Assembly (NCBI GenBank): GCA_028288385.1
Contig: JAQBNX010000761.1
Span: 1-9,655 of the forward strand
Source of the DNA: Spirosoma sp.
Lineage (GTDB): Bacteria; Bacteroidota; Bacteroidia; Cytophagales; Spirosomataceae
Length of the DNA stretch: 9,655 nt
Direction: 5' to 3'
A program made the translations under genes and the position numbers. Under the pieces are notes generated by a model. The model was not told the DNA's origin. It searched no databases and was given only the letters and a program-made list of their open reading frames with translations. Below, piece after piece: positions 1-5,769 of the stretch; the first letter of the stretch is position 1, and every line of letters starts with the position of its first letter.

Positions 1-179
1 ACCTTGACCGCGTTTAAGCCTTTCTTACCCTGCTCGACGACGAATTTGACTTTGTCGTTTTCACGGAGCTGGTCGAGGCTTCCCGATACGTGTACAAAAA
101 TATCCTCACCCCCGTCATCGGGTTTAATAAAGCCGAAACCTTTGCCTTCATTAAAAAATTTTACGATTCCTGTTTGCAT
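1..179 (-). CDS. Cold-shock protein, CspA family (3' end cut by window edge)
   Basis: A small single-domain nucleic-acid chaperone that binds single-stranded RNA or DNA through an OB-fold beta barrel and keeps mRNA unfolded, typically during cold or growth transitions. Fifty-nine complete codons are visible, starting MQTGIVKFFNEGKGFGFI. RNP1 (KGFGFI, residues 13-18) and RNP2 (IFVHV, residues 27-31) are both intact, with the surface aromatics F15, F17 and F28 and H30. The family is usually 63-70 residues, so only a few residues are missing beyond position 1. The ATG at 179-177 fits the universal start of the family. The leader upstream holds a possible short overlapping ORF, listed separately. 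No promoter consensus was found. The family call is very safe; the particular paralogue cannot be decided. Confidence 0.95.
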   Translation of the reverse strand, partial: MQTGIVKFFNEGKGFGFIKPDDGGEDIFVHVSGSLDQLRENDKVKFVVEQGKKGLNAVK

Positions 180-223
180 GGCTGATTTATAGTTAGGGTA
201 AGAGAAGCAGAACTCACTAGCAT
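161..223 (-). promoter_or_regulatory. Candidate leader ORF overlapping the cold-shock gene start
   Basis: On the minus strand an AGGAGG (plus-strand positions 229-234) sits 5 nt before an ATG at 223-221. That ATG opens a 20-codon ORF (MLVSSASLTLTINQPCKQES) ending at TAA 163-161, so it runs 19 nt past the cold-shock ATG in another frame. The other genes here lack such a strong Shine-Dalgarno sequence, which is why it stands out. It could couple or limit translation of the downstream gene, or be chance. The peptide itself has no recognisable feature. Confidence 0.25.
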
Positions 224-382
224 TCTAACCTCCTGTTAAGCATTAGGGTAGTAAGCCGTTGTCAGTCGAGCCTCAAAGAGTCAAGCGAAGGAATAGATTA
301 GGTAATTAATAAAGATTAAAAATTTGTACTATTCCTAGTCAGGTGTAATAAGTACACTTATATTAAGAGATTTTTCCGGGAT

Positions 383-586
383 TTAATCCGGCGCTAAAGA
401 CGCGTTGGCTTCCCCTTGCCCATAGGTTTTAGCCGCCTGGTCTTGTCCAGCTTTAGCCAGCTCCAGCGCCTGCTAAAGCGTCAGGTAAGGACCCTGATGC
501 TCGACAAAACGCTTTTCCATTTCCCGCATTTGAGCTTTGGTATGTCCATTTCTGATCACAAACTTCTTTTTATCCGATACTTTCAT
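383..586 (-). pseudogene. Small unknown gene (about 67 codons) broken by an in-frame TAG
   Basis: Reading from ATG 586-584 gives a basic 37-residue peptide beginning MKVSDKKKFVIRNGHTKAQM. It is stopped by TAG at 475-473, and the same frame continues open for 29 more codons to TAA 385-383. The continuation (QALELAKAGQDQAAKTYG...) is as hydrophilic and helical in character as the first part, and the junction 'YLTL*QALELA' reads naturally if TAG replaced CAG (Gln). I therefore read it as one gene with an amber mutation. I do not recognise the family. It starts 8 bp after the end of the PIN-toxin remnant, so it may have been that toxin's operon partner, possibly an antitoxin, although antitoxins usually precede the toxin. 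The alternatives are an intact 37-residue protein or a sequencing error. Confidence 0.5.
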
Positions 587-594
587 GGGTGAGA

Positions 595-854
595 TCAAGA
601 CTTGATCAACCGTAAGCTTAAGCCAGACAGATGGTCAAAGTCATTATCGGTGGTGTGTATTCCATATCAAAGTATAGCGCAGTAGCCGCAATCCAGAGAT
701 CATTCTTGCCCATGTTACGAGCCGACATGCCCGGTTGTAAGGACTGTAATTTAAGCTTACCCTGACTGTTGGCGTCAATCTGCGCATACAAGGGCGTTAA
801 TGCCCGAGAGACTTCGACCAGTGGATAGTAATCAAGCAGCGATTGCAGGAACAT
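595..854 (-). pseudogene. Decayed VapC-like PIN-domain ribonuclease toxin
   Basis: The 618-854 frame contains YAQIDANSQGKLK and then SARNMGKNDLWIAATAL, the C-terminal half of type II toxin PIN ribonucleases, with the acidic residue of the NDLWIA motif. Near 650 the family motif leaves this frame. One base out of phase the sequence reads TTDNDFDHLSGL and continues to TGA 597-595, exactly the expected PIN C-terminus (TTDxDFDHL). A single-base loss around 648-655 explains this. The N-terminal half with the first catalytic Asp (DTN motif) is absent: the 618-854 frame meets TAA at 869-867. A weak third piece in another frame at about 867-950 (CEIR...) could be the second acidic region. The intact proteins of this type are about 130-140 residues, so the toxin must be inactive unless the frameshift is a sequencing error. 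Confidence 0.8.
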
Positions 855-967
855 ATAGCTGCCTATTTACACCTATAACGAGTTAAGGCGGATTTTGGCT
901 TTACATTCGAGCGAGAAACTACTAAACGAATTTCGCACAACAGTAAAATAGCCAGGCTGTAGCACAC

Positions 968-1009
968 AAAAAATCTCCGGCAAGCTGCTCATGCAGTTGT
1001 GCCGGAGAT
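968..1009 (-). terminator. Rho-independent terminator of the 1052-1525 gene
   Basis: Read on the minus strand, ATCTCCGGCA pairs with TGCCGGAGAT, an inner GCAG/CTGC stem with a four-base loop extends it, and a run of six T follows directly (positions 973-968). It lies about 43 bp past the stop codon of the secreted-protein gene. A GC-rich stem plus T-run is a textbook intrinsic terminator in this direction only; the plus-strand side has no T-run. Confidence 0.8.
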
Positions 1010-1051
1010 AAGTCTAACGTGATTATTAATGGAAGCCTTATAGAGAATAAG

Positions 1052-1525
1052 CTAGCGTGAAGGTGGTTTCTGGGCTAGTTCACTATCATTCAAGGTAATT
1101 TCACGGGTCAGATATTGGGCCACAATGGTGGCATATTCAGATCGTTTTGTTGCCGCGACTTGGCTGGCTTCTGCAGATCCGTACAACTTTCCGGTAATAG
1201 GGTCCGTCCTGGCGGTTAGCCCATCTAAAGCAGCCATGTTTTTATATTGGAGCATTATGGCAATATCCCAGTCAGCAGGGTTATCCGTAGACATTTTAAG
1301 CTGTATTTTATAATCTTTAATGATACCCTGCTTCTTATACTCATCATATACAGGCTTAACGTTCTGCCGGAGATCCTTCCAGAAATCTGGTCCCTTCCCT
1401 GGCTTTATATCAAGCAGGGTGACTCGATAAACACCTTCTTCGGTGTAATTAGCCTGGGCAAAGGAAACTACCGGCGAAAGGACTACGAGAAGCAACAGGG
1501 CGAGTGAAATACGTGCTTTTTTCAT
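1052..1525 (-). CDS. Secreted protein of unknown function, possible dimeric alpha/beta-barrel fold
   Basis: A complete 157-residue protein. It opens with a clear signal peptide (MKKARISLALLLLVVLSP..., likely cut near SFA-QA at residues 23-25), so the mature protein should be periplasmic or outside the cell, with no lipobox cysteine. The mature part begins with a beta strand (GVYRVTLLDIKPGKG), then a charged helix (FWKDLRQNVKPVYDEYKKQG), a second strand (YKIQLKM) and a third (WDIAIMLQYKN) followed by helix. This order resembles ferredoxin-like dimeric alpha/beta-barrel proteins such as the NIPSNAP or Dabb groups, but that is a visual resemblance and no catalytic residues are evident. It stands alone as a transcription unit: an intrinsic terminator follows it and a 584-bp gene-free region with several inverted repeats precedes it. 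Function is unknown. Confidence 0.85.
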   Translation of the reverse strand: MKKARISLALLLLVVLSPVVSFAQANYTEEGVYRVTLLDIKPGKGPDFWKDLRQNVKPVYDEYKKQGIIKDYKIQLKMSTDNPADWDIAIMLQYKNMAALDGLTARTDPITGKLYGSAEASQVAATKRSEYATIVAQYLTREITLNDSELAQKPPSR

Positions 1526-1562
1526 ACAATGAAATATTTAAGGTTAAAAAGAGGAAGGTATC

Positions 1563-1576
1563 GGCTTTTAAAAGCC
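1563..1576. promoter_or_regulatory. Perfect 14-bp palindrome, possible operator
   Basis: GGCTTTTAAAAGCC is its own reverse complement. It lies 38 bp before the ATG of the 1052-1525 gene, where an operator or the 5' leader would be. AT-rich palindromes occur by chance, so this is only a candidate. Confidence 0.3.
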
Positions 1577-1633
1577 TTATTACCAAGAGTTTAGTAAGCG
1601 GTTAAATTTGTTGTATAATCACCAATATGTAAA

Positions 1634-1684
1634 GTACTACACAGTGTAAGACGAAAATGGATGCTGACTTACACTGTGTAGTAC
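1634..1684. repeat. 17-bp perfect inverted repeat with nested dyads
   Basis: GTACTACACAGTGTAAG (1634-1650) and its exact reverse complement (1668-1684) flank a 17-nt spacer. Each arm also contains an 11-bp dyad of its own, TACACAGTGTA (1638-1648) and TACACTGTGTA (1670-1680), with centres 32 bp apart, about three helical turns. This suggests paired binding sites for a dimeric regulator of the 1052-1525 gene, about 110 bp upstream of its start. An RNA hairpin or a small mobile-element remnant is also possible. The spacer contains no stem of its own. Confidence 0.75.
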
Positions 1685-1880
1685 AGGGCTTTAGATCACC
1701 TTAAAGGAGGAAAAACGGCGTGGTGTACGGAAGATCCTGTTCAGAAAAAGCTCAACTCGATCCAAAATTGTGAACCACTAAACTGAACGGGTTTATTGGA
1801 CGCTAAAAGGGTAATTATAGGCCACTCCCCACCTACCCGACACCAGTTAAGTTAAACGTCCTAACAAAATAGGACAAGAC

Positions 1881-1929
1881 ATCGCCAAAAAGCCGAGCTC
1901 AATCGTTACTGGTGCGGCTTTTTGGCGAT
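1881..1929. repeat. 15-bp perfect inverted repeat, possible bidirectional terminator
   Basis: ATCGCCAAAAAGCCG (1881-1895) is matched by CGGCTTTTTGGCGAT (1915-1929) across a 19-nt spacer. AGCCG...CGGCT followed by TTTT resembles a bidirectional terminator, but the GC stem is short and the loop long, so a structured RNA element or repeat-family hairpin is equally possible. It lies about 180 bp past the stop of the 197-residue gene. Confidence 0.65.
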
Positions 1930-2052
1930 AACACTCTGAGCCGAAATGACCGATTCAGGACATGAAGGGGTTTTCAGGGGTACCCTTCAGCTACTTCACC
2001 AGCAGCTTTGTGGCTTTGACCACTGCTTAATATACATTTCGGCTATAGTTAG

Positions 2053-2121
2053 CGATACAGCAGACAAACTTTATTGAGTAGGAATTAGAGCTACTGCTGC
2101 CTATCGGCACTATTTGTGCCG
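2053..2121 (-). other. Alternative stem-loops at the 3' end of the fibre operon
   Basis: CGATACAGCAG (2053-2063) pairs with CTGCTG-CC-TATCG (2094-2106), leaving a two-base bulge and a 30-nt loop. CGGCAC/GTGCCG (2105-2121) forms a second hairpin around the TAG stop codon (2112-2110). The two share bases at 2105-2106. Neither is followed by a T-run on the minus strand, so they are better read as possible 3' mRNA structures than as terminators. Confidence 0.3.
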
Positions 2122-2703
2122 GTTAGTTGGCGATGAAGACTTCGTTTTACGATAGGCCGTTACGTAGTCCACAATGGCCCGTACAGTACTGAGTTTTTGA
2201 TCCATGAGGTCGGGCCGACGAATGTTGGGTCTACCGTTTTTGAGCTCACCCACCCGTGGATCTGCAAACGCATAGGTATAGAAACTGCTGATGAGAGCCT
2301 TGTTCATGTCGATGATCTTATCGTAGGTCACTACTGTCTGCAGCACCATTGTTCGGCTGGTGGAGTCGGTCGGGTAGAGGTTAATCAGGTGCCAGAAGGC
2401 CTGCTTCAATTCCATCTGCTTCATTAGTTCCAATGCTACGGGCCAGGTGTAGCTGGCGGGATAGGCAGCACGGCGGGCCAGCGAGTCGGTAAAGAGCCGC
2501 TTAACGGCGGGGCTAATACGCAGCGAATCGTGCTGCACCGATACCCCCATTTCGTACAGGTCTTTCTGCCAGGCAAACCAGTGCTGTTCATTAGCGATCC
2601 GGCTGCTGTCGGCCACCGCCTTGACCGGTTTGGCGATTTGTCCCTGACTAAAACCTGTCAGGGACAAACCAATCAGCGATATCATCAGTAGGAGTCGGTT
2701 CAT
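2110..2703 (-). CDS. Secreted protein of unknown function, last gene of the fibre operon
   Basis: A complete 197-residue protein whose ATG (2703-2701) overlaps the TGA of the upstream fibre gene (2702-2700) as ATGA, which points to translational coupling and a shared role. It starts with a signal peptide (MNRLLLMISLIGLSLTGFSQ, cut near residue 20-22) and has no lipobox. The mature part appears mostly helical: HWFAWQKDLYEMG (41-53), SPAVKRLFTDSLARRAA (64-80), a tryptophan/aromatic-rich middle (WPVALELMKQM, AFWHLINLY), and a basic C-terminal region (KTKSSSPTNRHK). I see no catalytic motif, transmembrane segment or T9SS sorting domain, so it probably stays in the periplasm or associates with the fibre protein. 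I do not recognise the family. It could be a chaperone, anchor or assembly partner of the fibre; that is inference from position only. Confidence 0.85.
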   Translation of the reverse strand: MNRLLLMISLIGLSLTGFSQGQIAKPVKAVADSSRIANEQHWFAWQKDLYEMGVSVQHDSLRISPAVKRLFTDSLARRAAYPASYTWPVALELMKQMELKQAFWHLINLYPTDSTSRTMVLQTVVTYDKIIDMNKALISSFYTYAFADPRVGELKNGRPNIRRPDLMDQKLSTVRAIVDYVTAYRKTKSSSPTNRHK

Positions 2704-5700
2704 TTGACAGTAACCGTTGGGGCCAACGTTTTGAGCAACGCATCCGTCTTCGCTTCGAGTGTGTTGAGACGGGCTTCAACCTGCTCCACCTGCTGCTGAT
2801 TCTTTTTCAGAATCTTCAGGAAATCGCCGTTATGAACGCCGATCAGCGTGTTGACCATCTTGGGGCCGGGCTTGGCGTTCCCTTCCCACGAACGGCCAAC
2901 CGCCAATTTGTAATCGTCGATGGTCATCGTAGCGGGGCTAATGGCTACGGCATAACCGGGGATGCTGCTCTTCGCCACGATGTAGTCGCCCGAACTGACC
3001 GCGCCCAGTACTTTCACGGGAATTTGACCCATAAAGGCCACTTTGTTGCCCAGGTGGTCCTGCCCCGCCGGGGGCGTGTTGCCCAGCACGATAGGCCGGT
3101 AGGATACAGCCATGATTTGCTCGGCATCGCGCAGGTCTTTGGTGATTTTGCCGCCCCGCACCCCCACTACGTCACCCGCGCTGATGACTTCGCCCGCATC
3201 GGCCCGTTCCAGCCACTCGGCGTAGTCGCCGTGGCCCGAGGCATACTCCACACCGAGGCTGTTATAGGCATCGGCTAAGTTGGCGAATTCGGAAAAGATG
3301 CTTAACACATCCTTCAAAATGTCGAGTCCAATTAGTGATGAGACCAGATTAGTCAGGTACAGCCCGTCGAGGTAGTCTTTGGAGAAATCGTTGAGCGATT
3401 GAGCGCGGATGGCTCCCAAACTGCGATTATCCTTGTCAACGAATGAGATAAACTCATTTTGTTTCGTCAGCGAGTTCGTTACACTGGTTTTACTTAGTTT
3501 GGGCAGGTTGAAAGAGGGTAAATCGTCCGTGTTGATCTTGGGGATTCTGGGAATCAGTTCTGTCTCGGGAAAAACCTCAAATGCTGGTATTGCGTATGGA
3601 CCAATTTGGTAGGAGGGGATGCCAATAGAAGCGCCCAAAATGCTAGTGCTATAACCAGGAAAAACAGTCACTCGCGGAACTACTGTCGTCGCTGGAACCT
3701 CCAGTTTACGCAAGACTAAAGGCAGCTTCAACCCATCATTCAACTTTTCGGTGAGTTGGTTAGTCAACTGAGCCAGACTACCGGCCGCTAGATCTGCCGG
3801 AAAAAATTCGAGCAAATCTGTGGGATTAAAGGAAGCCCCATCGTAGATATAGCCCTTGATACGATCCAGGCCACGGTCCAGCGACTGCGTCAGGGGATCA
3901 TCGACGTTGAGGTAGTCGCTGCCCGTCCAGGCGGGGTGGGTACGACCTAACTTTATTTGCAGCCCATCGCCACCGTCCCCGTTGGTGTTGGTGAAAGTCG
4001 CTAAGTAGCCCCCGTTATCATACTCAACGTTTAAGGTGTTTTGGAGAAATGTGTTTTGTCCAACTTTAAAATTACCCCCCACCACCACATCGCCACCGAC
4101 CAGCATCCCACCTTCATCAACGGTGATTTTACGAGTAAAAACACTGGGGGTCAAAAGCCCCCCACTCAAATAACTGGCTCCCAAAACCCGCAGGTCTTTT
4201 CCAATGCCAACTCCTCCGGCGATCACAGCAGCACCGGTCTGGTAACTTTCGCTCACATCGCTCACATCGCTCACCAGCAGTCGGCCCCCAAACCGGATGT
4301 CACCGCCAAAGGTAGCCGCTCCTCTCACCGAGAGACTATTGTTTAAGGTGGTGGCTCCATCAACCGAAAGACTGTTGTTCAAGGCGGTGGCTCCCCGAAC
4401 CGAAAGGGTGCTCAACAAACTGGCTTCTCCCCCAACGTTGAGACCGCTGTTTAAGTAGGTGGCTTCCCGAACGTAAAGGCTACTTAATAAGTTGGCAACT
4501 CCCCTAACGGTAAGCTGGCTAGATAGGGTGGTAACTCCTCCAACGCTGAGGGTCTTGCCGATGCCAACCCCTCCGACGATTACGGCGGCACCGGTTGAGG
4601 GAAGTCCACTCTCGGTTGCATCATTGACCACCAATCTGCCCCCAACGTTGAGAGCACCGCCCAGACCCGTACCCCCCCTGATGATTAGGGCACCCGTAGC
4701 GGGACTGGTTGAGGGCGTCGTATTGGTTAGTGTCGTTATTCCATCAACCCTAACCTGACCGTTGAGGGCCGTTGGCCCCGACACCCTTAGTTGATTACCC
4801 ACCCCCAGGTTGCGGCCAATCGTGGCGCTGTCGGCCACTGAGAGACTTTCCTTAACGTTTAGCCCTTTAAGCACACTCAGGTTGCCATCGGCCGCTAAGC
4901 GCATGCGCTCTACGTTGGTGGTGATGAAGACCAGATCAGCCGCTTCGGTGGTGCCCAGCCGGTCAGTGGCGGGGTTCACGCCGGCATTGCCTTTCAGCGC
5001 CCAGACATTCCCGTTTCCGTTGCTGCCTGTGCCGTTCTGGCAGAACTGGCGAAAGTTGAATACGAACGGCACCCCCTCAATGCCCCCCTGCCGCACGCTT
5101 ATCGTGATGGTGCTTTGATCCCGCCGGATACCTTCTTCAATCGTCTGATTGATGTTAGTGGTGAAAACGGTTACGCCGGGGCTACCGTATTCGGGGGCGG
5201 GGCCGTTGGCGTCGCTGCCTACGCTGCCAAAAACCAGCGCACCCGTTTGACAGTCGTAACTCACCACCGTTGCTGAGAACGGCGCGTCGGGCGCGGGTGT
5301 CCGGGCGTTGCTGCTACCGGCCAGTTGCTGGGCGGTTCCGGCGTGAAAGGCGTAGGGTACGGCCAGCAGCTTGCTGTTGCTGATGGTGGCAAAGCGGTTG
5401 TCGGCTTTGTGGCGGATAGCAATCTCCATCCAGATGTCGTCGGTACTCCAGGGTACCTGGTTGAAGCGCCCGGTGGTGGCTTTGCCCGCGCCGATGACGA
5501 CCGTAAACAGGCCAAACTGATTGGTGGTGACCGAATGGGTTTCGCTGTAGTGGGTGGTGGGGGCCGTTCCCTGTCGGCTGGTGAGGCCGATCTTGAGTTC
5601 GATGGCTTCGTTGGCCAGCACTTGACCGGCCATGTTGCGGGCCACGGCCTGGTAGTTCATACCCTGGGGCACGCTTTGCCCGTAGGAAGCCGAGTACAAA

Positions 5701-5738
5701 CCCAAGGTGATGCTTAAGAAAAGTAATATCTTCTTCAT
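2700..5738 (-). CDS. Large secreted fibre-like protein with beta-repeat shaft and tail-fibre-type C-terminus
   Basis: A complete 1012-residue protein, probably exported and forming an elongated, possibly trimeric fibre. Residues 1-21 are a signal peptide. Residues 22-135 are the common Bacteroidota secreted-protein module (VPQGMNYQAVARN, ...TTNQFGLFTVVIG, ...LLAVPYAFHAG). Residues 286-575 form a low-complexity beta shaft with seven consecutive 12-residue repeats (401-484) and three TGA-[LA]-xI-x-GG-x-G-[IL]-G modules (348, 382, 501) like those in phage and marine-virus fibre proteins. Residues 680-750 are rich in proline. Residues 836-965 (GDYAEWLERADAGEVISAGD..., then IMAVSYRPIVLGN and VGRSWE) resemble C-terminal tail-spike domains of the peptidase G2/chaperone type. 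The last 45 residues look like coiled coil (ILKKNQQQVEQVEARLNTLE). No T9SS sorting domain is visible, unlike the gene 31 bp upstream. No phage genes lie nearby. Confidence 0.85.
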   Translation of the reverse strand: MKKILLFLSITLGLYSASYGQSVPQGMNYQAVARNMAGQVLANEAIELKIGLTSRQGTAPTTHYSETHSVTTNQFGLFTVVIGAGKATTGRFNQVPWSTDDIWMEIAIRHKADNRFATISNSKLLAVPYAFHAGTAQQLAGSSNARTPAPDAPFSATVVSYDCQTGALVFGSVGSDANGPAPEYGSPGVTVFTTNINQTIEEGIRRDQSTITISVRQGGIEGVPFVFNFRQFCQNGTGSNGNGNVWALKGNAGVNPATDRLGTTEAADLVFITTNVERMRLAADGNLSVLKGLNVKESLSVADSATIGRNLGVGNQLRVSGPTALNGQVRVDGITTLTNTTPSTSPATGALIIRGGTGLGGALNVGGRLVVNDATESGLPSTGAAVIVGGVGIGKTLSVGGVTTLSSQLTVRGVANLLSSLYVREATYLNSGLNVGGEASLLSTLSVRGATALNNSLSVDGATTLNNSLSVRGAATFGGDIRFGGRLLVSDVSDVSESYQTGAAVIAGGVGIGKDLRVLGASYLSGGLLTPSVFTRKITVDEGGMLVGGDVVVGGNFKVGQNTFLQNTLNVEYDNGGYLATFTNTNGDGGDGLQIKLGRTHPAWTGSDYLNVDDPLTQSLDRGLDRIKGYIYDGASFNPTDLLEFFPADLAAGSLAQLTNQLTEKLNDGLKLPLVLRKLEVPATTVVPRVTVFPGYSTSILGASIGIPSYQIGPYAIPAFEVFPETELIPRIPKINTDDLPSFNLPKLSKTSVTNSLTKQNEFISFVDKDNRSLGAIRAQSLNDFSKDYLDGLYLTNLVSSLIGLDILKDVLSIFSEFANLADAYNSLGVEYASGHGDYAEWLERADAGEVISAGDVVGVRGGKITKDLRDAEQIMAVSYRPIVLGNTPPAGQDHLGNKVAFMGQIPVKVLGAVSSGDYIVAKSSIPGYAVAISPATMTIDDYKLAVGRSWEGNAKPGPKMVNTLIGVHNGDFLKILKKNQQQVEQVEARLNTLEAKTDALLKTLAPTVTVK
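4287..4538 (-). repeat. Seven 36-bp coding repeats (12-residue beta-repeat units)
   Basis: Residues 401-484 of the fibre protein split without gaps into seven 12-residue units with consensus GATTLNNSLSVR: GVTTLSSQLTVR, GVANLLSSLYVR, EATYLNSGLNVG, GEASLLSTLSVR, GATALNNSLSVD, GATTLNNSLSVR, GAATFGGDIRFG. Units 5 and 6 are nearly identical also at the DNA level, which suggests recent duplication. A related unit, GPTALNGQVRVD, lies earlier at 321-332. A regular G/L/V pattern fits a beta-helix or beta-roll rung. Confidence 0.9.
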
Positions 5739-5769
5739 GTATTAGTGTGATTAAACGTGAGGAGACTGG

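Larger units (their letters stand above)
1526..2109. other. 584-bp gene-free region rich in inverted repeats
   Basis: No convincing coding region is present on either strand; the short ATG or GTG frames are at most about 22 codons. It separates the 197-residue gene's 3' end from the 5' end of the 157-residue gene. It holds a 14-bp palindrome, a 17-bp inverted repeat, a 15-bp inverted repeat, a small GTCCTA/TAGGAC hairpin (1858-1875) and stem-loops close to the stop at 2110, some listed separately. No tRNA, transposase fragment or clear Bacteroidota TAnnTTTG promoter with a matching -33 TTTG was found. Confidence 0.7.

Noticed and set aside
1601..1619. Plus-strand TAAATTTG and TATAAT, promoter-like
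   Set aside because: No -33 TTTG or -35 hexamer at correct distance and no plus-strand gene downstream.
1716..1769. GTG-started 17-codon plus-strand ORF preceded by AAAGGAGG
   Set aside because: Very short, GTG start, no recognisable peptide, and it lies between inverted repeats; the purine-rich stretch alone is not enough.
1963..1989. TGAAGGG/CCCTTCA 7-bp inverted repeat
   Set aside because: Short arms with a 13-nt spacer and no T-run; expected by chance at this scale.
1962..2030. Plus-strand ATG ORF of 22 codons (MKGFSGVPFS...)
   Set aside because: Too short, no ribosome-binding or promoter signal and no family resemblance.
4287..4538. CRISPR-like regular repeats of 36 bp
   Set aside because: The repeats are contiguous, in frame, diverged and without spacers; they encode protein repeats.
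2700..5738. Prophage tail region
   Set aside because: The fibre-like protein has a signal peptide and the Bacteroidota secreted N-terminal module, and no other phage structural gene is present.
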